A stretch of DNA of 64,000 nt from Chenggangzhangella methanolivorans. Its GTDB lineage: Bacteria; Pseudomonadota; Alphaproteobacteria; Rhizobiales; Methylopilaceae. Below are positions 54,775 to 63,230 of the stretch, one piece after another (the first letter of the stretch is position 1; the number at the start of each line of letters is the position of its first letter). Position numbers and translations under genes: made by a program. A model generated the notes under the pieces. That model saw only the letters and a list, made by a program, of their open reading frames with translations, was not told the origin of the DNA and ran no database searches. The stretch covers positions 3,672,501 to 3,736,500 of the forward strand of contig NZ_CP081869.1 of NCBI RefSeq assembly GCF_019797865.1. Direction: 5' to 3'.

Positions 54775-55635
54775 ATGAAGCACTTCCCGAAGCCGCCGTT
54801 TCCCAAGCAGCCGCAGTCCTTCCCGGGGCTGACCGAGAAGATGGATCCTCGGCCCGACCATGGCGAGGAGAGCTACAAGGGCTCGGGGAAGCTGGCGGGC
54901 AAGAAGGCGATCATTACGGGTGGCGACAGCGGGATCGGGCTCGCGGTGGCGATCGCATTCGCCCGGGAGGGCGCCGACCTTTTGGTCGTGCACCTGCCGA
55001 GCGAGGGCGAGGATGGCGCGACTTGCCGCCGCCTTATCGAGGAGGCCGGCCGAAAGGCCGTGATGGCGCCCGGCGACATCAGCGACGCGAGCTTCCGCGA
55101 GCAGATTGTGGAGCGCGCCATCGCTGAATTCGGCGGCCTCGACATCCTGGTCAACAATGCGGCCTACCAGAAGCCATTCAAGTCGCTCGACGAGGTCTCG
55201 CTCGAGGAGTGGACCAAGACATTCGACACCAACGTCCACGCGACGTTCCACCTGACCCAACTGGCGACGCGCCATATCAAGCCAGGCGGCTCGATCATCA
55301 ACACCGCTTCGGTGAACTCGAAGGATCCGTCTCCGCAGCTCCTGCCCTACGCCACCACCAAGGGGGCCATCGCGAATTTGACAGTCGGCCTTGCGCAACT
55401 GCTTGCCGAAAAGGGCATCCGGGTGAACGCGGTCCTGCCCGGTCCGATCTGGACCCCGTTCATCCCGGCGGGCATGCCGCCCGATGCAGTCGAAACATTC
55501 GGATCGAAGACGCCGTTCGGTCGCCCCGGCCAGCCGGCCGAACTCGCGTCGGCCTACGTCATGCTTGCCTCCGACGAGGCCAGCTACACCTCGGGCGCGC
55601 TGCTCACCATCGCAGGCGGCCAGACCGTGGTGTGA
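54775..55635 (+). CDS. SDR-family oxidoreductase (YghA/YdaD-like stress type)
   Basis: A 286-residue short-chain dehydrogenase with a long N-terminal extension (FPKQPQSFPGLTEKMDPRPD) typical of the YghA/YhxC group. Cofactor motif TGGDSGIG, NNAAYQKPFK, catalytic Ser in INTASVNSKDPSPQ, YATTKGAI. CAGGAG precedes the ATG. Proteins of this group appear in general-stress regulons; substrate is not defined. Confidence 0.9.
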   Translation: MKHFPKPPFPKQPQSFPGLTEKMDPRPDHGEESYKGSGKLAGKKAIITGGDSGIGLAVAIAFAREGADLLVVHLPSEGEDGATCRRLIEEAGRKAVMAPGDISDASFREQIVERAIAEFGGLDILVNNAAYQKPFKSLDEVSLEEWTKTFDTNVHATFHLTQLATRHIKPGGSIINTASVNSKDPSPQLLPYATTKGAIANLTVGLAQLLAEKGIRVNAVLPGPIWTPFIPAGMPPDAVETFGSKTPFGRPGQPAELASAYVMLASDEASYTSGALLTIAGGQTVV

Positions 55636-55699
55636 TGCGGGTCGCGAATCCCCCAACGCACTTCTTTCCACATCTAGAGGCATAGGAACTCATAGCCTG

Positions 55700-55888
55700 C
55701 TCGTCGATGCCGTACGCGGGTTGCACATGCCCCCGAGCGGCGTCCGCATCCACGCCACGGCCGGCGTTCAAGCGATCCGGCGCTACTTGATCGAAGACGG
55801 GAAGATGGACCGGAAGGCTGTGCTGCCGGTCACATATTGGCAAAAAGGTTGCTCAGCAGACAGCCCGCTCCCTGAAGAGACCGACTGA
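55700..55888 (+). pseudogene. C-terminal fragment of a siderophore-interacting protein (SIP)
   Basis: One frame reads LLVDAVRGLHMPPSGVRIHA, then GVQAIRRYLIEDGKMDRKAV and LPVTYWQKGCSADSPLPEE, with TGA at 55886-55888. The alternation (AxxALRRYL...R.......YW..G) is the C-terminal signature of SIP-type NADPH ferric-siderophore reductases. The FAD-binding N-terminal part is missing, so it is a remnant. Confidence 0.5.
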
Positions 55889-55945
55889 ACCTACGTCCGC
55901 TTCCCGGAAGCCCTTCGACTTCCGCTGTTGGCGCGCAACTGTCGT

Positions 55946-56365
55946 TCATCGAGAGCGCAGTGAGATCCTGACGTATCCCTCCGAGGGATCGACCTCAATC
56001 AAGTCGCCGCTGCTGATCTCTTTGGTGACGTCGGCGCAATCGAAGCGGTCGACCATGGTAAGGCCCGCGAACGCTGCGCCCTGGGCCAGGATCGTGTTGA
56101 CCGTATTGAACACCAGCGCCTTCGGCGTGACGCCCGACTGGAGCATTTCGCGCAGCATCCAGGCCGAGGCGACGCCGCCCTTGGCGGTGTTGAGCACCAG
56201 GATCTTGTTGCGATAGCTCTCGCCAAACAGCTTGTGGGCGGGGCGTGAGAACACGCCCTTGATCCGGTCGAGATCATAGCGGGCGCTGAAATTGTCGCTC
56301 GCGACCAGCGCTTCTCCTTCGACCTTTGGGCCGATGCCAGGATGGCAACGCAGCACTCTGCTCAT
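55946..56365 (-). CDS. aconitase X small (swivel) subunit
   Basis: A 139-residue protein starting MSRVLRCHPGIGPKVEGEAL with the swivel-domain pattern of DUF126 (VASDNFSARYDLDRIKGVFS, VLNTAKGGVASAWMLREM). In two-subunit AcnX enzymes this part covers the active site. The start codon overlaps the stop of the large subunit by one base (TGATG), so translation is coupled. Confidence 0.9.
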   Translation of the reverse strand: MSRVLRCHPGIGPKVEGEALVASDNFSARYDLDRIKGVFSRPAHKLFGESYRNKILVLNTAKGGVASAWMLREMLQSGVTPKALVFNTVNTILAQGAAFAGLTMVDRFDCADVTKEISSGDLIEVDPSEGYVRISLRSR

Positions 56366-57612
56366 CACGACACCTTTCCGGCGCACGCGCTTTCGACGCA
56401 GCGCTCCATGGTGGCGAGCGTCGGCTTGTAGCCGTAGCCGCCGATGATGTTGACGAGTTTCGCCGAGTTGGTAACGAGCCGGCTCCAGCCGTTCGCTTCC
56501 GCCATCTCGCGGGCGTAGCTCTGGTAGAAGCACACCCCTTCCAGCACGAGGCCGCCTGCGGCCTCGATGCGCCGTGTGAGACCCATACGGTCGGACGCGG
56601 CCTTGATCTCGGGCGAGGTCACGGCCATCAGAGTCGTGTCGGGATGAACGCGGCGGCCGTCCATGAGAGTCGCGACCTGCTCCATCTCGAGCAGCGAGAG
56701 CTGGGGCGCGGAGAACACCACCACGTCGACCTTGTCGCCGCGGGCGGCATAACCCTCGTAGAAGGCGTCGAAGTCGTCCGCGGTGATGGGTTCCGCCGCC
56801 GGGACAGCGCCTCCGTTGAAGGCGGCGTGAAGATCGGGCGCCTCGGGCGTGACGCCGGGAATATGGAACAGCGCCACCGAGCCGAAGCTCGCGGCCGCCG
56901 CGCCAAAATGCTTCAGCTCGTCGGAGTTCGGCGCGCGTTCGAGCCCGGTGATCACCGGCACGCGCCAATAACTGTCGGTCTTGCGCCCGACGATGCCGCC
57001 GAGCGCGCCCCAGTCGCTGAGATCCGTCGGCTGATGCTTGAGCTCGAAATGCAACGTGCCGACGCGCTTCTCGTCGAGGTGATAGCCGTAGCGCGGGGTG
57101 CGGCCGGTGAGCGCGGCGGCGAGCGCCGAGGGTCCGCCCTCAAAATTGCTGCGGGCTCCAAGCACCGAGTTCGAATAGATCACCACGCCGGTGTCGCCGA
57201 AAGCCAGATGCTCGCCGCGCACAGGCGGCAGGATGGTCTGGTAGTTGATGCAGGTGTTGGTCATCAGGACGCCGAGAGCCTCGAACGCCTTGATGAGCCG
57301 CGCCTCAAGATCGACCATGCTTTGCGTTTGCTTCAGCCGCTCATAGGCCTTGAAGTCGACGCCGCGTGGGTCGGTGATCGTCGGTATTTTCACTTTCCGA
57401 TCCGCGTGCGGCGCGCGCGCGAGCTCCTCCATGAAATCGACGCCCGTGGGGCCCGTGGCTTCGGTGTCGGCCATGATGTGCGCCTGGCCGACGGGCACGA
57501 GATCGACGGCGTCGAAGAAGCGCCCAACCATGACCTGATGCTCAACGGCCCAGCGCCGAACGGCTCCGTGCTCGCCCGCGAGCATCGCTTCGGTCTCGTC
57601 GTCGAGCTTCAT
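56365..57612 (-). CDS. aconitase X catalytic (large) subunit
   Basis: A 415-residue protein of the AcnX family (DUF521): MKLDDETEAMLAGEHGAVRR, VPVGQAHIMADTEATGPTGV, cluster-ligand Cys candidates in MTNTCINYQTILPP and YSNSVLGARSNFEGGPSALA. Two-subunit bacterial AcnX enzymes dehydrate cis-3-hydroxy-L-proline or related hydroxy acids. The divergent TTT binding protein and GntR regulator support an uptake-plus-dehydratase catabolic locus. Confidence 0.9.
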   Translation of the reverse strand: MKLDDETEAMLAGEHGAVRRWAVEHQVMVGRFFDAVDLVPVGQAHIMADTEATGPTGVDFMEELARAPHADRKVKIPTITDPRGVDFKAYERLKQTQSMVDLEARLIKAFEALGVLMTNTCINYQTILPPVRGEHLAFGDTGVVIYSNSVLGARSNFEGGPSALAAALTGRTPRYGYHLDEKRVGTLHFELKHQPTDLSDWGALGGIVGRKTDSYWRVPVITGLERAPNSDELKHFGAAAASFGSVALFHIPGVTPEAPDLHAAFNGGAVPAAEPITADDFDAFYEGYAARGDKVDVVVFSAPQLSLLEMEQVATLMDGRRVHPDTTLMAVTSPEIKAASDRMGLTRRIEAAGGLVLEGVCFYQSYAREMAEANGWSRLVTNSAKLVNIIGGYGYKPTLATMERCVESACAGKVS

Positions 57613-57652
57613 CGCGTCTGCCTCCGGCGAGGACTGGCGTTCGAACCGAGTC

Positions 57653-57667
57653 CTATATAGCTTTCAC
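57653..57667. promoter_or_regulatory. CTATATAGCTTTCAC direct repeat, copy 1
   Basis: An exact 15-base sequence that recurs at 57731-57745 in the divergent region between the AcnX and TTT/GntR operons. It contains the palindrome CTATATAG. A related half, TCTATAG, lies between the copies. It is a good candidate operator for the GntR/UTRA regulator encoded downstream. Confidence 0.65.
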
Positions 57668-57730
57668 CTGTCTATAGCGGCTTCAGACATGCTCTGCAGC
57701 TACCCGCAATCTTATACTTAAGCTTCATAG

Positions 57731-57745
57731 CTATATAGCTTTCAC
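57731..57745. promoter_or_regulatory. CTATATAGCTTTCAC direct repeat, copy 2
   Basis: Second exact copy, 78 bases from the first and 57 bases before the Bug gene start. Copy 1 is 41 bases before the AcnX start, so each operon has one copy in its promoter region. Confidence 0.65.
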
Positions 57746-57802
57746 GGCGCATAATTCCTGCGCCGCCAGGAGAGCGGCCGACAAGACGAGGGGGAAGCGC
57801 CC

Positions 57803-58810
57803 ATGACGTCGCCCAACGGTTCCTCAAGACGAACGGCGCTTCAGGGCGCAGCCTTTGCGGCGCTTGCGCTGGCGGGCCTCTCAGTCCCGGCCGCCGCCGC
57901 GCCGGACACCTATCCGAGCCGGGTCATGACTATGGTGGTTCCGTTCGCCGCCGGCGGCCCGACCGACGTCCTGGCCCGCGTGCTAAGCGCGCACATGTCG
58001 AAGACGCTCGGTCAGCAGGTCGTGGTGGAGAACCCCGGTGGGGGCGGGGGCAGCATTGGCAGCGCCCGCGTCGCGCGCTCCGATCCCGACGGCTACACGA
58101 TGGTGATGGGCAATCTCGGAAGCCACGCGGCCGCTGTCGGCATCTACGACAATCTGCCCTATGACCCGGTCAAGGACTTTCAGCCCGTAATGCTGATCGG
58201 CACGACGCCGATGGTGGTGGTGGTCAACAAGGACCTGCCGGTCAAAAGCCTCAAGGAACTAGTCGATTACGCCAAAGCCAATCCCGGCAAGGTTGGATAC
58301 GGGACGGCAGGCAAGGGCTCGATTGGGCATTTGGCCGGCATCTCGTTCAACCAGCTTACTGGCGCAGGGCTGACGCACATTCCCTATCGCGGCCTCAGCC
58401 AGGCGATGACCGACGTGATCGCGGGCCAGATCCCGATGATGTTCGATCAGGTGGTGAGCGGCGCGCCGCACATCCGCACCGGGGCGGTGCGGGCACTCGC
58501 CATCGCCGGGCCGAAGCGCGCCGAGGCGCTACCCGACGTGCCGTCTGCGCCGGAGGCTGGCCTGGCGGAGTTCGAAACGCTCGCCTGGTCGGCGCTCTTC
58601 CTACCAAAGAACACTCCGAAGCCGATCGTCGACGAGCTGGTGGCGGCGCTCGAGGCCGCGTTCAGAGACGAGGGCATACAGAAGCGCATGAAGGAGCTGG
58701 GCAACGAAGTGCCGCCGCCCGAGCAACGCACGCCGCAAGCGCTGCGCGACTTCGTTACCGCCGAGATCGCCAAATGGACGCCGATGATCAAGGCCTCGGG
58801 AGAGCGTTGA
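57803..58810 (+). CDS. TTT-family (Bug) periplasmic solute-binding protein
   Basis: A 335-residue binding protein with a twin-arginine-like signal (SRRTALQGAAFAALALAGLS). Family features: MTMVVPFAAGGPTDVLARVL, VVENPGGGGGSIGSARVARS, HIPYRGLSQAMTDVIAGQIP. No TctA/TctB membrane genes are adjacent. Divergent from AcnX, it probably captures the AcnX substrate or a precursor. Confidence 0.9.
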   Translation: MTSPNGSSRRTALQGAAFAALALAGLSVPAAAAPDTYPSRVMTMVVPFAAGGPTDVLARVLSAHMSKTLGQQVVVENPGGGGGSIGSARVARSDPDGYTMVMGNLGSHAAAVGIYDNLPYDPVKDFQPVMLIGTTPMVVVVNKDLPVKSLKELVDYAKANPGKVGYGTAGKGSIGHLAGISFNQLTGAGLTHIPYRGLSQAMTDVIAGQIPMMFDQVVSGAPHIRTGAVRALAIAGPKRAEALPDVPSAPEAGLAEFETLAWSALFLPKNTPKPIVDELVAALEAAFRDEGIQKRMKELGNEVPPPEQRTPQALRDFVTAEIAKWTPMIKASGER

Positions 58811-59718
58811 GCCGCTTGAGCGGCCGCGGCGCTCGTCCTAGACCGTCCGGAGCGGAGACCAGAGAGCGCGCCCGCTTGGCCATCATCGCGGATATCGGCG
58901 ATCAGCGGACCGACAGCCGCCCGCGCGGCGAGGCGATGGCGGAGCTGCGTCGCCGCGTAGAGGACGCCGCCCAACAGGACGAGCCCCGCCATCTTCGCCT
59001 GAGGGCCGCCATCCTCGGCATGATCGCCGACGGCCTCTGGACGCCCGGCGACAAGCTGCCCGCCGAGACCGAGCTCGCCCGCGCGAGCGGTCTCAGTCTC
59101 GGCACGGCTCAGAAGGCGCTTGGCGCGCTGGCGCGCGATGGCGCGCTGATCCGTCGGCACGGCCACGGCACTTTCGTCCCGAGCGGCGCGTCGCAGGCCG
59201 AACGCCTCTTGCACTTTCGTTTCGTCAGCGACGACGACAGCGCGATTGCGCCGGTCTACGCCGAGGCGATCGAGCGCCGCGTCACCACCCGTCGCGGGCC
59301 ATGGTCGGCGATGCTGGTCGAGGCGTCGCGTTTCATCCGCATCCGGCGACGCATCACCGTGGCGGAGGAGTTCGACTGCCTTAGCGAATTCTACATTGAT
59401 GGTGACCGTTTCGCGGGCGTGCTCGACATGCCGATGAGCGAGCTGCACCGCGTCATGATCCGCACGGTTCTCGAGGAGCGGTTCGACGTCCCGACGCTGT
59501 TCGTCGACCAACGCGTGCAGGCGACCCAATTCACGCCTGAGATCGCGAAGCTACTGAAGCTCGAAAGCGAGAGCTACCACGGCCTCGCGCTCGAGGTCCG
59601 ATCCTACACGCGGGGCAGTCAGCCGATCGCGTTCCAGCACATCTTCATTCCGCCGAATGTTCGGAAGCTTCAGCTAATGTCGGGAGACGACGCGGGCCGC
59701 TTCAGCCGCGCGCGCTAA
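58807..59718 (+). CDS. GntR-family (UTRA domain) transcriptional regulator
   Basis: A TTG at 58807 overlaps the TGA of the Bug gene (TTGA), giving a 303-residue product; an ATG at 58936 is the alternative. The winged helix (LRAAILGMIADGLWTPGDKL, ARASGLSLGTAQKALGALAR, RRHGHGTFV) is followed by a UTRA-like effector domain (VAEEFDCLSEFYIDGDRFAG, YTRGSQPIAFQHIFIPP). It is coupled to the Bug gene and is the likely reader of the two CTATATAGCTTTCAC repeats. Confidence 0.85.
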   Translation: MSRLSGRGARPRPSGAETRERARLAIIADIGDQRTDSRPRGEAMAELRRRVEDAAQQDEPRHLRLRAAILGMIADGLWTPGDKLPAETELARASGLSLGTAQKALGALARDGALIRRHGHGTFVPSGASQAERLLHFRFVSDDDSAIAPVYAEAIERRVTTRRGPWSAMLVEASRFIRIRRRITVAEEFDCLSEFYIDGDRFAGVLDMPMSELHRVMIRTVLEERFDVPTLFVDQRVQATQFTPEIAKLLKLESESYHGLALEVRSYTRGSQPIAFQHIFIPPNVRKLQLMSGDDAGRFSRAR

Positions 59719-59730
59719 AGCGGCGTCTCA

Positions 59731-59877
59731 GAAATCGGCGTCTGGATGCGAGCGCCATGGGTCGAAGCGAGGGCCTTGCAGCGGCCGCTCCCCGACGACG
59801 CTCTTGTGGTCGTGGCGAAGGGCGCGAAGCAGGACGGCAGAAGCGCCCCCGTGTCCTCAGCGGCCGGCGCCACGTAG
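59731..59877 (+). pseudogene. C-terminal fragment of an SRAP (YedK/HMCES-type) protein
   Basis: One frame reads [20 protein letters not shown] then [16 protein letters not shown] and ends at TAG (59875-59877). The VWMRAP...[15 protein letters not shown] pattern is the C-terminus of SOS-response-associated peptidase-like proteins. The catalytic Cys2 part is absent, so it is a remnant. Confidence 0.55.
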
Positions 59878-59902
59878 CCGTCGAAGCGTTCGCTTGGGTA
59901 TG

Positions 59903-59920
59903 AACCTGTACGTACAGGTT
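59903..59920. promoter_or_regulatory. perfect 18-bp palindrome AACCTGTACGTACAGGTT
   Basis: A perfect dyad in the gap before the low-GC gene at 60078. Such dyads are typical binding sites of TetR- or Xre-type regulators. No regulator gene lies next to it in the window, so the owner is unknown. Between 59921 and 60077 nothing else is recognised. Confidence 0.55.
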
Positions 59921-60077
59921 GTGAATCGCTACGAATCTCGTGCGCGAACGGGACCCCATGTGCTCGGGCGGCGACGACCCGAGAGCCGAAAAAGCGTCGA
60001 GCTAGAAGGCATATGAGAGCCGGTCTCATGCTCCTCATCCATCTCGCGGCGACAAAAAATATGATTGGAGTTTCGAT

Positions 60078-60437
60078 ATGTACCACGAAGATGCTGTCGT
60101 AACACCGCGCGATACAGATCATTTTTGGGTGTTGGTTGAGGAGAACATTGGCTACTTAAGAACTGTGCTTGGAGCGCGCATTGAAAGCGAAGAGGAAGCT
60201 CTCGCCGGTACATTTAGAGAAGGCGACAACAATAAACTAACCGGTATGATGATGATCGCTCATGCCGGAACTTCTGAAGCCAATGATATGCGTTATTATT
60301 TCCATTTCGTAGGAAACGATGCTCTTAAGATAGTAGAGGAAGGCTTGGCTAACCGAAAACTTAGCATAGAGTTTTGCCAAGCGTGGGGCGTAGCTCATTG
60401 TGCTCATGGCTACCTAGCGGCCTGGTCTGCCCCCTGA
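60078..60437 (+). CDS. low-GC hypothetical protein, 3' end replaced by an IS
   Basis: From ATG at 60078: MYHEDAVVTPRDTDHFWVLV, EENIGYLRTVLGARIESEEE, then MRYYFHFVGNDALKIVEEGL. Codon use is much AT-richer than any neighbour, a sign of transfer. I do not recognise a domain. The IS3-type element begins at 60423, so the last four codons and the stop come from the IS end (...YLAAWSAP) and the original C-terminus is lost. Confidence 0.65.
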   Translation: MYHEDAVVTPRDTDHFWVLVEENIGYLRTVLGARIESEEEALAGTFREGDNNKLTGMMMIAHAGTSEANDMRYYFHFVGNDALKIVEEGLANRKLSIEFCQAWGVAHCAHGYLAAWSAP

Positions 60438-60487
60438 GAAGTGGTCCTCCCTGATGTATGGCTTTTGGCCATGTGGAGGACTGAACG

Positions 60488-60763
60488 ATGCCGAGGAAGA
60501 GGCACGCACCTGAAGAGATCGTCGCGAAGCTGCGGCAGGTCGAGGTTCTGACCGCGCAAGGTCGGCCGGTCGCGGAAGCGATCCGGTCGATCGGGGTGAC
60601 CGAAGTCACGTTCTATCGCTGGCGCACCGAGTATGGCGGGCTGAAGGGCGATCAAGTGAAGCGCCTGAAGGAGCTGGAGGCCGAGAACGCCCGGCTTCGT
60701 CGAGCGGTGTCGGACCTGACGCTGGACAAGATGATCCTGGCGGAGGCAGCTCGGGGAAACTGA
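60488..60763 (+). CDS. IS3-family OrfA (copy A)
   Basis: A 91-residue helix-turn-helix protein: [40 protein letters not shown], then a leucine-zipper-like helix ([20 protein letters not shown]) for oligomerisation. It binds the element ends. In IS3 elements OrfA and OrfB are joined by programmed frameshifting; the LDKMILAEA segment before the stop is the usual junction. Confidence 0.92.
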   Translation: MPRKRHAPEEIVAKLRQVEVLTAQGRPVAEAIRSIGVTEVTFYRWRTEYGGLKGDQVKRLKELEAENARLRRAVSDLTLDKMILAEAARGN

Positions 60764-60798
60764 TCAGCCCCGCCCGTCGCCGCGACTGCGTCGATCGT

Positions 60799-61676
60799 GT
60801 GGTGAGCAAGCTCGGCGTGACGGAGCGCCGTGCTTGCCTTGTGCTCGGCCAGCACCGATCGACACAGCGGAAGGTCCCAACGCGGCCCGACGACGAGGCG
60901 GCGCTGACCGCCGACATCGTCGCGCTGGCTGTCCAGTATGGCCGTTACGGCTACAGGCGGATCGCGGCTCTGCTGCGCTCCGCCGGCTGGGTCGTGAACC
61001 TGAAGCGGGTCGAGCGGATCTGGCGACGTGAGGGGCTGAAGGTTCCGACGAAGCAACCCAAGCGCGGGCGGCTGTGGCTCAACGACGGCTCATGCGTGCG
61101 GCTGCGGCCCGAGCGGCCAAACCACGTCTGGTCCTACGACTTCGTCGAGGATCGAACGCATGACGGCCGCAAGTTCAGGATGCTCAACGTGATCGACGAA
61201 CCGAAGGTCGGCGCAGCCAGTTCACGCGCGAATGCCTGGCGATCCGGATCGGGCGGAGGCTCAGGTCGACCGACGTCATCGACGTCCTGTCAGACCTGTT
61301 CATTCTCCGCGGCGCGCCGGGCCACATCCGGTCGGACAACGGCCCGGAGTTCGCGGCCAAGGCCGTCCGCGAGTGGATCGTCGCCGTCGGCTCGAGGACT
61401 GCCTTCATCGAGCCCGGCAGCCCTTGGGAGAACGGCTACTGCGAGAGCTTCAACGCTCGGCTCCGCGACGAGCTTCTCAACGGCGAGATCTTCTCCTCAC
61501 TCGCCGAGGCCAAGGCCGTGATCGAAACCTGGCGGCGGCACTACAACGCCATCCGCCCACACTCGGCGCTCGGCTACAGGCCGTCCGCGCCAGAGGTCGC
61601 GCTATGGCCGGCTGCGCAACCCCGACCAGCTCCGCCGGCCACACCAACCGTCGCGTCAGCGCCGCTCATGAACTAA
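60799..61676 (+). CDS. IS3-family OrfB transposase (copy A), disrupted by a 20-bp insertion
   Basis: DDE integrase-type transposase: [37 protein letters not shown] (first Asp), then [19 protein letters not shown] (second Asp) and [20 protein letters not shown] (Glu). Between NVIDE and [10 protein letters not shown] 20 extra bases (61201-61220) shift the frame. The same insertion is in copy B, so it is inherited and not a sequencing error. The product should be inactive unless frameshifting rescues it. Confidence 0.88.
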
Positions 61677-61710
61677 CATTCCAACCGGACCACTCGATGG
61701 GGGCCGGCCA

Positions 61711-62007
61711 ACGACCATTCAGACGCTGGCCTCAGCGCTCTTGGCCCCGCTGGCCATCTCCGCCGATGGACAGAGCTCCGAGGCGGGCATTCGACAGGCC
61801 CTTGGAGCTGACAGTCTGCCGGTCCTGATCGACGAGTTTGAGAGTGATCAGGACGTTCGTCGCCTGAAGGGTATCATCCGCCTAGCGCGGAGCGCGTCTT
61901 CTGCAGACGACGCCATGGTCTTCAAGGGAACGCCCGAAGGGTCCGCGATGCGGTTCACCCTGAGCAGCGCGTTCTTCTTCTCGGCCATCAACCCGCGCGG
62001 CCTGTCG
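61711..62007 (+). pseudogene. internal fragment of a phage/ICE DUF927- or D5-type primase-helicase
   Basis: The 297 bases between the two IS copies are open throughout and read TIQTLASALLAPLAISADGQ, SSEAGIRQALGADSLPVLID (Walker B-like LPVLIDEFE), KGIIRLARSASSADDAMVFK and GTPEGSAMRFTLSSAFFFSA. That pattern (EAGIRQ.LG...LPV..DE.E...R...II.L.R.AS...KGTP.G.A..F...S.F.F..I) is found in superfamily 3 helicase/primase proteins of phages and integrative elements. Both ends are cut by the IS copies. Confidence 0.6.
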
Positions 62008-62041
62008 TGGCCGGCCCCCATCGAGTGGTCCGGTTGGAATG

Positions 62042-62928
62042 TTAGTTCATGAGCGGCGCTGACGCGACGGTTGGCGTGGCCGGCGGAGCTGGTCGGGGTT
62101 GCGCAGCCGGCCATAGCGCGACCTCCGGCGCAGGCGGCCTGTAGCCAAGCGACGAGTGCGGGCGGACAGCGTTGTAATGCCGCCGCCAACCTTCGATCAC
62201 GGCCTTGGCCTCGGCGAGCGAGTAGAAGATCTCGCCGTTGAGAAGCTCGTCCCGCAGCCGGGCGTTGAAGCTCTCGCAGTAGCCATTCTCCCAAGGACTG
62301 CCTGGCTCGATGAAGGCGGTTCGAGAGCCGACGGCCGCGATCCATTCACGGACGGCCTTGGCCGCGAACTCTGGACCGTTGTCCGACCTGATGTGGACCG
62401 GCGCGCCGCGCAGGATGAACAGGTCCGACAGAACGTCGATCACGTCGGTCGACCGGAGCCTCCGCCCGATCCGGATCGCCAGGCATTCGCGTGTGAACTG
62501 GCTGCGCCGACCTTCGGTTCGTCGATCACGTTGAGCATCCTGAACTTACGGCCGTCATGCGTGCGATCCTCGACGAAGTCGTAGGACCAGACGTGGTTCG
62601 GCCGTTCAGGCCGCAGCCGGACACATGAGCCGTCGTTGAGCCAGAGCCGCCCGCGCCTGGGCTGCTTCACCGGAACCTTCAGCCCCTCCCGTCTCCAGAT
62701 CCGTTCGACGCGCTTCAGGTTCACGCTCCAGCCGGCGGAGCGCAGCAGAGCCGCGATCCGCCTGTAGCCGTAACGGCCATACTGGACAGCCAGCGCCACG
62801 ATATCGGCGGTCAGCGCCGCTTCGTTGTCAGGCCGGGTCGGGATCTTCCGCTGCGTCGATCGGTGCTGGCCGAGCACGAGGCAGGCACGGCGCTCCGTCA
62901 CGCCGAGCTTGCTCACCACACGGTCCAC
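62042..62928 (-). CDS. IS3-family OrfB transposase (copy B), same 20-bp insertion
   Basis: Reads as copy [21 protein letters not shown], then the DDE core in two frames separated by the identical 20-bp insertion (62498-62517 in + coordinates) after NVIDE. Small differences from copy A (for example THANAW versus SRANAW around the insertion) show the copies have diverged slightly, so they are not an assembly duplicate. Confidence 0.87.
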
Positions 62929-62954
62929 GCAGTCCCGGCGACGGGCGGGGCTGA

Positions 62955-63230
62955 TCAGTTTCCCCTGGCCGCCTCCGCCAGGATCATCTTGTCGAGCGTC
63001 AGGTCCGACACCGCTCGTCGAAGCCGGGCATTCTCCGCCTCGAGCTCCTTCAGGCGTTTCACTTGATCGCCCTTCAGCCCGCCATACTCGGTGCGCCAGC
63101 GATAGAACGTCACTTCGGTCACGCCGATCGAACGGATCGCTTCCGCCACCGGTCGACCTTGCGCGGTCAGAACCTCCACCTGCCGCAGCTTCGCGACGAT
63201 CTCTTCAGGCGCGTGCCTCTTCCTCGGCAT
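62955..63230 (-). CDS. IS3-family OrfA (copy B)
   Basis: A 91-residue protein with the same sequence as OrfA of copy A ([20 protein letters not shown] to LAEAARGN): helix-turn-helix plus leucine-zipper-like helix. The frame is intact. Confidence 0.92.
   Translation of the reverse strand: MPRKRHAPEEIVAKLRQVEVLTAQGRPVAEAIRSIGVTEVTFYRWRTEYGGLKGDQVKRLKELEAENARLRRAVSDLTLDKMILAEAARGN

Larger units (their letters stand above)
60423..61710 (+). mobile_element. IS3-family element (IS407-like), copy A, 1288 bp
   Basis: The left end TGGTCTGCCCCCTGAGAAGT and, on the other strand, the right end TGGCCGGCCCCCATCGAGTG form imperfect terminal inverted repeats beginning TGG. Two transposase frames fill it. 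An inverted copy of exactly the same length is at 62008-63295. No flanking target duplication was found for this copy. Confidence 0.9.
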
